Assembly (NCBI GenBank): GCA_030682505.1
Contig: JAUXOH010000375.1
Coordinates: 1-22,120, forward strand
Direction of reading: 5' to 3'
DNA from: Candidatus Didemnitutus sp.
GTDB taxonomy: Bacteria > Verrucomicrobiota > Verrucomicrobiia > Opitutales > Opitutaceae
DNA length: 22,120 bases
Shown here: positions 13,412-22,120 of the stretch, piece after piece
Layout: every line of letters starts with the position of its first letter
Numbering within the stretch: position 1 is the stretch's first letter
Made by a program: the position numbers and the translations under genes
Notes under the pieces: model-generated
What the model saw: the letters and a program-made list of their open reading frames with translations, nothing else
Told to the model about the DNA's origin: nothing
Databases searched by the model: none

Positions 13412-14401
13412 TCACCGGTCCCAATAGAGCAACGAATGGACGTAGTTGGCTCGCTCATAGGCCTCGGGATTCGGGCTTTGGGCGAGGTTGAGCTTGCCGC
13501 GAAGGTCGTCGAGCGAGTGAAGATGGTGTTCCTCCAGGTACTGAGTGAGGCCGGTGACGAGGGACCGGAGGTGCATTGGTCCATGGCGAAGGAGGGAGGA
13601 GACGACCTGCACGCCGTGGGCGCCCGCGAGGATCGATTTGATGACATCATTGGGCGTGTGCACGCCGCCCGTGACGGCGAGGTCGACCGGCACGCGTCCG
13701 CTCAGGATGGCGAGCCAACGCAGTCGGAGCAACAATTCCGTCGAGTCCGACAGTTCCAATTTCGGAGCCACCTCCTGAAAACGCACGTTGATGTCGGGCT
13801 GATAGAAGCGGTTGAAAAGCACGATCCCTTTTACGCCTGCGCGCTGCAACTGACTGACGAAATTGGGCAGCGACGAGAAGAAGGGCGAGAGCTTGACGGC
13901 GAGCGGCAGGTTGCTGCCTTGGTGCACCGACGCGACAATCTCGAGCATGCGGTGCTCAATCTCCCCGGCGGTCGTGTCAAAATCAGTGGGGAGAAAATAG
14001 AGATTCAGTTCGATGGCGTCAGCACCAGCCTGCTGCACGCTGCGGGCGAAGTCGACCCAGGTCGTCGGCGTGCGGGCGTTCAGCGAGGCGATGATGGGAA
14101 TGTTGACGGCCAGTTTGGCGCGATAGATGTGCTCCAGATATTCGTCCGGACCGAACGCGTAGGCATCGGCCCCCTCGATGAGTGGGTCCTCGGTGTCAGC
14201 CTCGGCGAGTCGGTTTTCGAGCTTGAGGCGCTCCGTCTGGGTCAACCGGACTTGTTCCTCGAACAACGACGCGAGCACGATCGCTGCGGCGCCGGCGTCT
14301 TCGAGTGCCCGGATGGAATCGAGGTGGTTGGTGAGCGGTGAGGCGCCCGGCATGATCGGATGCTTCAACGGCAAACCAAGATAGCTCGTCGTGAGATTCA
14401 T
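13412..14401 (-). CDS. Dihydroorotate dehydrogenase-like FMN protein
   Basis: This 329-residue TIM-barrel protein of the dihydroorotate dehydrogenase superfamily begins with MNLTTSYLGLPLKHPIMPGASPLT, the usual FMN-edge strand. Further features are ASLNARTPTTW, an Asn-containing ELNLYFLPTD strand, LAVKLSPFFSSL with a conserved-type Lys, and the phosphate-binding end AVTGGVHTPNDVIKSILAGAHGVQVVSSLL. Family knowledge: this group is annotated as dihydroorotate dehydrogenase-like and its substrate is uncertain. It need not be PyrD, because the catalytic loop differs and no pyrimidine genes are nearby. It is cytoplasmic, with no N-terminal membrane helix. It runs divergently from clpB across a spacer of about 246 nt. 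Confidence 0.85.
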   Translation of the reverse strand: MNLTTSYLGLPLKHPIMPGASPLTNHLDSIRALEDAGAAAIVLASLFEEQVRLTQTERLKLENRLAEADTEDPLIEGADAYAFGPDEYLEHIYRAKLAVNIPIIASLNARTPTTWVDFARSVQQAGADAIELNLYFLPTDFDTTAGEIEHRMLEIVASVHQGSNLPLAVKLSPFFSSLPNFVSQLQRAGVKGIVLFNRFYQPDINVRFQEVAPKLELSDSTELLLRLRWLAILSGRVPVDLAVTGGVHTPNDVIKSILAGAHGVQVVSSLLRHGPMHLRSLVTGLTQYLEEHHLHSLDDLRGKLNLAQSPNPEAYERANYVHSLLYWDR

Positions 14402-14647
14402 CGGCGGCGAAGGGGTGGGGCGACGGGGGTGGGGCGGTCGGCATTATGCCGTGAAAGCCTGGGACGGACTGTGCCCGACTTGGCCAACGCTGCGCGTGGT
14501 TTGTCCGGGTGGGCGAATTGACGCGGCGTGCGACGTCAAAGGCGCGTTGTGACACAACCGCGTGGTGCCCATCGGGTATTCTCCGGGCGAGAAGGGCCCG
14601 ACCCAGTTGGAACGCGCTATGCAGGGGAGTGGGTAATCCCTTTGCCC

Positions 14648-17233
<2,586 letters not shown>

Positions 17234-17300
17234 CTCGCGCCGCGGCGACCGGAGATTTCTTCCTTTGCGCCTTCCCGACTTTGTGGGATGATTTGGCTGC

Positions 17301-18200
17301 ATGCCCGCCGAGCCGATTCGCTACTTCCACCGCACCAAAAGAATTGTCGAGACCGAGCAGGTTTACGGCGAAAAATGGCTGAATTGGACCTATGAGACGA
17401 CGCTTGGTGGTCTTGCGTTGAATGCGCTCGTGAAGCGATCGTTGCTCTCGCGTTATTATGGTTGGCGGATGTCGCGAGCTGGCAGCACGCGGCGCATTCT
17501 GCCTTTTATCATCGATTACGGGCTCGATGTGGACGAATTCGCGAAGAGTCCGTTCGTCTTCAAATCGTTCAACCAATTCTTTTATCGGGCCCTGAAAGCC
17601 GAAGCGCGACCGATCGCGGAGGGTGCGCGAGTGGCCGTGTTGCCGGCGGATGGAAGGCATCTTGCCTTTCAGAACGTCGATGCGGCCGGCGGATTCTACG
17701 CGAAGGGCCAGAAGTTTGACCTGCGCTCGTTCCTCGGTGATGAGGCGCTCGCGGCGGAGTATGCCGGCGGCTCATTGCTCATCTCGCGGTTATGTCCGGT
17801 GGACTACCATCGGTTTCATTTTCCGGTCGCGGGCGTGCCGGGCGAACCGAGGCTGATCAACGGCTGGTTGTATTCGGTGTCGCCGATCGCCCTGCGGCGC
17901 AATCTGGGCTACCTGTGGGAGAACAAGCGCATGGTGACGGTGGTGGAGTCGCCGGAGTTTGGTCGCGTGGCGGTTTGCGAGATCGGTGCGACGATGGTCG
18001 GGAGCATTCTGCAGACCTACATTGCGGGGAATTCCGTGCGCCAGGGCGAAGAGAAGGGGCTCTTCAAGTTTGGCGGCTCGTGCGTGGTGACGCTGTTCCA
18101 GCCAGGAAAAATCAAACTCGACGCGGACCTCGTGCAGCACAGCGCCGAGGGGTTGGAGGTTTATGCCCGGATGGGCGGGTCGTTGGGCGTGGCCGGTTGA
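17301..18200 (+). CDS. psd: Phosphatidylserine decarboxylase
   Basis: This 299-residue proenzyme has the triad elements D117 in PADGR, H170 and H173 in VDYHRFHFP, and the self-cleavage site FGGS at 257-260. There S260 would become the pyruvoyl group that starts the alpha subunit. The length and an N-terminal extension with a possible membrane-associating amphipathic segment fit the larger PSD type. Family knowledge: it converts phosphatidylserine to phosphatidylethanolamine at the inner membrane. It begins 67 nt after clpB and ends 5 nt before the amidase, so psd and the amidase are probably one operon. The GGS is followed by Cys rather than the more usual Ser or Thr, a minor variation. Confidence 0.94.
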   Translation: MPAEPIRYFHRTKRIVETEQVYGEKWLNWTYETTLGGLALNALVKRSLLSRYYGWRMSRAGSTRRILPFIIDYGLDVDEFAKSPFVFKSFNQFFYRALKAEARPIAEGARVAVLPADGRHLAFQNVDAAGGFYAKGQKFDLRSFLGDEALAAEYAGGSLLISRLCPVDYHRFHFPVAGVPGEPRLINGWLYSVSPIALRRNLGYLWENKRMVTVVESPEFGRVAVCEIGATMVGSILQTYIAGNSVRQGEEKGLFKFGGSCVVTLFQPGKIKLDADLVQHSAEGLEVYARMGGSLGVAG

Positions 18201-18205
18201 TTTCC

Positions 18206-19768
18206 ATGAAGACACGAATGCTGGTGTTGCTCTGCCTGTTGCTGTCCACGGCACGGGCGGCGTTTCCGTTGGCGGAGGCGACGATCACCGACCTGCAGGA
18301 ACAGATGCAGGCCGGTCGGCTGACTTCGGTGCAATTGACCACGGCTTACCTCCAGCGCGTCGCCGAGATCGACCGGGCGGGGCCGACGCTGAATTCGGTG
18401 ATTGAACTCAATCCCGAGGCGCTGGCCATCGCGGAGCGCCTCGATGCCGAGCGCGCGAAGGGGCAGGTGCGCGGGGCGCTGCATGGCATTCCGGTGTTGA
18501 TCAAAGACAACATCGGCACGGCTGATCAGATGCAGACGACAGCTGGCTCGCTGGCCATGGTGGGGGCCAGACCCGCGCAGGATGCCGCGATTGTGGAGCA
18601 GCTTCGCGCGGCCGGTGCCGTCATTCTGGGCAAGACCAATTTGAGTGAATGGGCGAACTTTCGCTCCACCAAGTCGAGCAGTGGGTGGAGTGGACGCGGC
18701 GGGCAGACGCGAAATCCCTATGCGCTCGATCGCAACACGTCGGGTTCGAGTTCGGGTTCGGCAGCGGCCGTTTCGGCAAATCTCTGCGTGGTGGCGGTCG
18801 GAAGTGAAACGGATGGCTCGATCGTGTCGCCCTCGTCCGTCTGTGGCTTGGTGGGCATCAAACCGACCGTCGGTTTGCTCAGCCGGTCGGGCATCATCCC
18901 CATTTCAGCCTCGCAAGACACGGCCGGGCCGATGGCGCGCACCGTGCGCGATGCCGCGCTGTTGCTCGAGGCGATGGCGGCGGTGGATGCCCGCGATGCA
19001 GCAACGCAGACGCGACCGGCGGACCTGGCGACGAATTACGCTGCGCAACTGAAGGTCGGGGCGCTGGTCGGAGCCCGCCTCGGGGTGGTGCGGGGACCAT
19101 TCGGCCTCGATCCCCGGCTGCAGCCCCTGCTCGACCAAGCCGTGGCAAGCTTGCAAGCGGCCGGTGCGGAAGTGGTGGATCTTGGTGACGTGAAGTCTCT
19201 CGGCACGGCGGGCGATCCCGAATTCGAAGTGCTGCTCTATGAATTCAAGGACGGATTGAATGCCTACTTCGCCTCGCTCGGTCCGGCGGCGCCGATCAAG
19301 TCGCTGGCCGAATTGATTGCCTACAACCAGACTCACGCGGCGACGGAGATGCCGTTTTTTGGCCAGGAGCTTTTGGAAAGCGCCGAGGCAAAGGGTCCGC
19401 TGACCGACCAAGCGTATCTCGACGCCCGTGCGGCTTGTTTGAAAATCACGCGCACGGACGGGATTGATGCGTTGCTCGCGGAGCATCGACTCGAGGCGTT
19501 GATCAGCTTGGCGAACGGACCGGCGTGGATGATCGATCCGATCAATGGTGATCCTTACACAGGCGGCAGTTCGTCTCCGGCCGCCGTGGCGGGTTATCCC
19601 AGTGTGACCGTGCCCGCGGGCGACTATCAGGGTCTGCCGGTGGGATTGCTCTTCTACAGCACGGCATGGACGGAAGCCCGCTTGTTGGCGCTCGCCGCCG
19701 ATTTCGAGACGGTCACCCAAGCGCGACGCCCGCCGGAATTTCGCGCGACCCTCAATCGGGGCAACTAG
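18206..19768 (+). CDS. Secreted amidase (amidase signature family)
   Basis: I chose the ATG at 18206 (520 residues). The frame extends to 17792 only because it runs inside psd. The product starts with a signal peptide (MKTRMLVLLCLLLSTARA), so it is exported. The amidase-signature triad is present: K100 in VLIKDNIG, cis-Ser about S181 in the GSSSGSAAA segment, and nucleophile S205 in SETDGSI. Downstream, VCGLVGIKPTVGLLSRSGIIPIS and SQDTAGPMARTVRDAALLLEAM are classical. Family knowledge: these enzymes hydrolyse diverse amides; exported forms are often annotated as Asp-tRNA/Glu-tRNA amidotransferase-like but do not act on tRNA. The substrate is unknown. It is separated from psd by 5 nt. Confidence 0.93.
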   Translation: MKTRMLVLLCLLLSTARAAFPLAEATITDLQEQMQAGRLTSVQLTTAYLQRVAEIDRAGPTLNSVIELNPEALAIAERLDAERAKGQVRGALHGIPVLIKDNIGTADQMQTTAGSLAMVGARPAQDAAIVEQLRAAGAVILGKTNLSEWANFRSTKSSSGWSGRGGQTRNPYALDRNTSGSSSGSAAAVSANLCVVAVGSETDGSIVSPSSVCGLVGIKPTVGLLSRSGIIPISASQDTAGPMARTVRDAALLLEAMAAVDARDAATQTRPADLATNYAAQLKVGALVGARLGVVRGPFGLDPRLQPLLDQAVASLQAAGAEVVDLGDVKSLGTAGDPEFEVLLYEFKDGLNAYFASLGPAAPIKSLAELIAYNQTHAATEMPFFGQELLESAEAKGPLTDQAYLDARAACLKITRTDGIDALLAEHRLEALISLANGPAWMIDPINGDPYTGGSSSPAAVAGYPSVTVPAGDYQGLPVGLLFYSTAWTEARLLALAADFETVTQARRPPEFRATLNRGN

Positions 19769-19822
19769 TTTCTCCGCTTGCGGCAGCTTCGGAAATGGGC
19801 AATCCCCATGGTCGATCAATGA

Positions 19823-19906
19823 GCTCGGGTGGTGGAATGGCAGACACGCCGGTCTTAGAAGCCGGTGCCGTAAGGCGTGAAGGTTCGAGTCCTTTCCCGA
19901 GCACCA
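19823..19906 (+). tRNA. tRNA-Leu (anticodon UAG)
   Basis: The acceptor GCTCGGG pairs with CCCGAGC, followed by discriminator A and an encoded CCA. The anticodon loop is CTTAGAA between CCGGT and GCCGG, giving anticodon TAG, which reads CUA/CUN codons. A long variable arm (about TGCCGTAAGGCG) marks a class II tRNA. The T arm loop is TTCGAGT. The gene lies on the plus strand, 54 nt after the amidase. No repeat of its 3' end is evident nearby, so nothing suggests integration here. Confidence 0.95.
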
Positions 19907-20102
19907 TTCCCCGGGGGCTGAAATTAGGAACCACGGGAGTTTCGCGGCAGCGACCGCTGACGCGGATCGGCCAGCGGTGATTATTCATCGCAATTGGCTG
20001 CGCCGGACGGTTTTAGGTCGAGGTTCCCTGTGGAGAATCGAAATAAGTTTATCGGAGAGAGGCATTTCCGAACGACATTTTTTTTGTCCTAGAAGAGGAG
20101 AA

Positions 20103-20624
20103 ATGGATTTCCTGATTGCCGGGCGGGAGCGAAGCCTCAGTGGTCAACCCTTTCCCTTGAACCCATCTCTTCTCAAAGAATCTCCTGAAGGTCACTGGCG
20201 CGCCATTTGGCCGATCTTGTTGGCAGCGACGATCTTCATGGCATCCAGCCAAGCGGTCCCGCCTGCCTTGATGGGCATCATGTGGAAAGCGGACAAGTTT
20301 GTGCATTTCTTCATTTATGGCGTGATGGCGCTGTTGATCGCACGACTGCGTTTCGTGCAAGCAAGGGCGCCGTGGGGGGCGATGGCGGCGATCGTGATCG
20401 TGGCCGTCTTCGGCATCACCGATGAGATTCACCAGGCCTTCACCCCCGGCCGCTTCTGCGATTTCGGCGATTGGCTCGCTGATGTGTTGGGCGCCGTCAC
20501 GTTTGTGACCGCGTATGTGCACTGGAACGCCGGCCGCCGGTGGCTGGAACATCGGGTGGTGGTGCGCGACGGCTTCAGGTTCCGCGTTGTTTTTCCGCCC
20601 TTTCCGCTGCCCCGCCTGAGCTGA
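20103..20624 (+). CDS. VanZ-like membrane protein
   Basis: The ATG at 20103 is preceded by GAGGAG at good spacing, so I prefer it to the longer frame from 19977. The 173-residue protein has hydrophobic segments at about 33-55, 64-83 and 88-108, and the conserved VanZ region TDEIHQAFTPGR followed by DFGDWLADVLGA. A short positively charged C-terminal tail follows. Family knowledge: VanZ-like proteins are small inner-membrane proteins. The founding member gives low-level teicoplanin resistance, but most homologues have no known role. Its stop is 3 nt from the convergent end of the D-threonine-aldolase-like gene. Confidence 0.88.
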   Translation: MDFLIAGRERSLSGQPFPLNPSLLKESPEGHWRAIWPILLAATIFMASSQAVPPALMGIMWKADKFVHFFIYGVMALLIARLRFVQARAPWGAMAAIVIVAVFGITDEIHQAFTPGRFCDFGDWLADVLGAVTFVTAYVHWNAGRRWLEHRVVVRDGFRFRVVFPPFPLPRLS

Positions 20625-20627
20625 GGC

Positions 20628-21782
20628 TCACCAACCGTTGACGCGCGTCCACTCGCCCACGACCTCGCGCGAAGCGGCGACCACGAAATAGCGGTCGTGG
20701 GCCGCCGCGGTCGGACAGGCGTGATTCGGCAGGATCCGCACGCGATCACCGATGCGGAACGCGCCGGCCAAGAGCGGGGTCGGACTCACCACCAGGCCGT
20801 GTTCCTGCCAGACTTTCGTCACGCGCAGACCGGGCTGCACCTGTCCGTCGAGATCGCACACGAAGCCAAAGCCTGCGTTCCTTTCGCCCGCCAGCACCGC
20901 GGTGGAAGAATCCTTCGAGAGCGCAAAGGCCCCGGCATCGATCAGAAACTCGTGGGGTCGATTGGCCGGCCGCCCGATGACCTCGGCGAGGACCGAAAGC
21001 GCAATGTCGTCCATCGCGCACGCACCGATGCCGGTCTGGAAGGCATCTCCCATCATGTAGACGCCGGCGCGGAGTTCCGTGATCCCGGCGAGGTCGACTC
21101 CCACGAGGGCAGTGGGGCTGGAGCCAAGACTGAGGATTTCGCTCTGGAACCCCGCGGCGTGCAAACGTGCGGCGGCCGTGCGCAAAGCATCCGTCTCGAC
21201 TTGGGCGACGCGGGTAAACCCCTCGCGCGATCGTTCACCGTAGGATTGCCCGCCGTGCGTCGCCACGCCGGCAAAATTCGACCCGAGCAGGCGGGCGATC
21301 ACCAACAACTCGCTGCTGTCTGGCAAGACACCCCCGCGGTGCTCCCCGCAATCGATCTCGATCACCGTGCGAAACGAAAGCCTCTCGCGACGAGCACAGT
21401 CGCGCACCGCCGCCGCCGCATCGGGATGGTCGACCATCGTGACCAGGCGCACCCCGGCCCGCATCAGGGCCACGGCGCGCGCCAATTTTCCCGGACCGAG
21501 ACCGACCGCGTAAAAAATATCCCTCCAGCCGTGATGCGAAAAATACTCTGCCTCGCGCAGCGTCGAAACGGTGATCGGGCCGAAGGGCGTGGGCGAAGCC
21601 AGCCGGGCGATTTCCACGGACTTGGCCGTCTTCAGATGAGGCCGCAACCCAATGCCGCGTATCGAGAGCGCCGCGGCCATGCGGATCAAATTGCGCGCGA
21701 GCTTGCCCCGCTCCAGCACGAGACAGGGCGTGGACAATTGTTCCAGCGTCGGGAGGGGGCGTTGAGGGAAGGTGGAGCTCAC
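20628..21782 (-). CDS. D-threonine aldolase/D-serine dehydratase-like PLP enzyme
   Basis: I place the start at GTG 21782, which overlaps the stop of the upstream dehydratase as GTGA. The longer frame lies inside that gene. The 384-residue product has the alanine-racemase-type N-terminal barrel: STPCLVLERGKLARNL, then RPHLKTAKS with the PLP-binding lysine at K51. Other barrel strands include EIDCGEHRGGV and ELRAGVYMMGD. The C-terminal beta domain ends with PNHACPT, giving the His/Cys metal ligands of this fold. Family knowledge: fold-type III enzymes of this kind cleave D-threonine to glycine and acetaldehyde, or dehydrate D-serine. The exact substrate is not deducible. The overlap with a threonine/serine dehydratase suggests joint catabolism of hydroxy amino acids. 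Confidence 0.88.
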   Translation of the reverse strand: MSSTFPQRPLPTLEQLSTPCLVLERGKLARNLIRMAAALSIRGIGLRPHLKTAKSVEIARLASPTPFGPITVSTLREAEYFSHHGWRDIFYAVGLGPGKLARAVALMRAGVRLVTMVDHPDAAAAVRDCARRERLSFRTVIEIDCGEHRGGVLPDSSELLVIARLLGSNFAGVATHGGQSYGERSREGFTRVAQVETDALRTAAARLHAAGFQSEILSLGSSPTALVGVDLAGITELRAGVYMMGDAFQTGIGACAMDDIALSVLAEVIGRPANRPHEFLIDAGAFALSKDSSTAVLAGERNAGFGFVCDLDGQVQPGLRVTKVWQEHGLVVSPTPLLAGAFRIGDRVRILPNHACPTAAAHDRYFVVAASREVVGEWTRVNGW

Positions 21783-22120
21783 AATTGCATCCAAGGGAGT
21801 TTGTCGAGGTCGACATTGCCGCCCGTGAGGATGATGCCCACCTTTTTCCCCTGCACATCGATTTTCCCTTCCCGCACCGCGGCGAACGGCACGGCGGAAG
21901 ACGGTTCGATCAGGTTCCGCAATTGCTCCCACAGCGTGCGCATCGCCGTGACGATCGCTTCTTCGGTCACCGTCACGACATCATCCACGTGTTCGAGAAT
22001 GAGAGGGAGGTTCTTTTCACCCGTCTCGTTGGTCCTCAGCCCGTCTGCGATGGTGGCGGGGGTGGCGATGGAAACGAGCCGGCGGGCGCGAAAGGACTGG
22101 GCGACGTCGTTGGCGAGTTC
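21779..22120 (-). CDS. Threonine/serine dehydratase-like PLP enzyme, C-terminal part (5' cut by window)
   Basis: The frame is open to the right edge, so only the last 113 residues are visible. They include ANDVAQSFRARRLVS, ATPATIADGLRT, and the closing ILTGGNVDLDKLPW. That order is typical of the C-terminal part of the catalytic domain of threonine ammonia-lyase or serine racemase of fold type II. The protein ends at residue LPWMQL without an ACT regulatory domain, so it resembles the catabolic or serine-racemase-like short form rather than the biosynthetic IlvA. The PLP lysine lies outside the window. Its stop overlaps the start of the D-threonine-aldolase-like gene. Confidence 0.88.
   Translation of the reverse strand, partial: ELANDVAQSFRARRLVSIATPATIADGLRTNETGEKNLPLILEHVDDVVTVTEEAIVTAMRTLWEQLRNLIEPSSAVPFAAVREGKIDVQGKKVGIILTGGNVDLDKLPWMQL

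Noticed and set aside
12099..13427. Long plus-strand open frame opposite hflX
   Set aside because: It mirrors the hflX codons, and the minus strand has every G motif of HflX. The plus translation is a shadow.
13376..14341. Plus-strand open frame opposite the dihydroorotate-dehydrogenase-like gene
   Set aside because: Antisense shadow; the minus-strand protein has a clear FMN-barrel pattern.
17792..18205. N-terminal extension of the amidase
   Set aside because: It lies inside psd in another frame. The ATG at 18206 opens a signal peptide and sits 5 nt after the psd stop.

Overview
The window is high-GC bacterial chromosome made of two different parts. Positions 1 to about 9740 are an accessory, defence-island-like stretch packed with conflict-system genes. 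From the tRNA-Gln at 9741-9814 rightwards the genes are ordinary chromosomal ones: YceI, a sensor kinase, HflX, a dihydroorotate-dehydrogenase-like protein, ClpB, phosphatidylserine decarboxylase, an amidase, tRNA-Leu, a VanZ-like protein and PLP enzymes of amino-acid metabolism. The housekeeping set and codon usage would suit a Gram-negative such as a member of Verrucomicrobiota (Opitutales-like). That is an impression from family flavour and is not proven by the sequence.

Accessory region, left to right. (1) The 3' end of a bacterial ubiquitin-like pathway: the C-terminal adenylating domain of a ThiF/E1-like protein, overlapping by 4 nt a DUF6527 protein with a Cys-rich site. (2) An unrecognised 146-residue protein, a GC-rich spacer and a RadC-family JAMM protein typical of mobile DNA. 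(3) A complete three-gene ABC three-component (ABC-3C) system at 2967-6665: a protein with a predicted restriction-endonuclease-like N-terminus, a middle component, and a DUF3732 SMC/Rad50-like ATPase with a CxxC hook. (4) A small minus-strand orphan gene. (5) A two-gene SLATT membrane protein plus reverse transcriptase cassette at 7445-9320. Just upstream is a compact, structured 130-nt segment closed by a long-range stem and ending in six Ts. (6) A gene-free stretch of about 420 nt with a 29-nt inverted repeat pair, reaching the 3' end of tRNA-Gln. That tRNA is the probable right-hand attachment point of the island, although no integrase or duplicated tRNA end lies in the window.

The strongest candidate for something undescribed is the SLATT-RT cassette with its putative partner RNA at 7311-7442. 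RT-based defence systems and retrons usually work with an adjacent structured ncRNA. Here the inverted repeat, internal hairpins and U-tract look like a self-contained RNA gene, whose 3' arm also covers the only purine-rich ribosome-binding candidate of the SLATT gene.

Chromosomal region. yceI is broken by an apparent one-base deletion. Directly after its stop lie only the last 40 or so codons of an OmpR-type response regulator, which overlap the start of an intact histidine kinase, so the kinase appears to have lost its cognate regulator. hflX and the dihydroorotate-dehydrogenase-like gene run leftwards. clpB, psd and the secreted amidase run rightwards, the last two being tightly linked. 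After tRNA-Leu and a VanZ-like gene, a threonine/serine dehydratase (cut by the window edge) and a D-threonine-aldolase-like enzyme overlap by GTGA on the minus strand.
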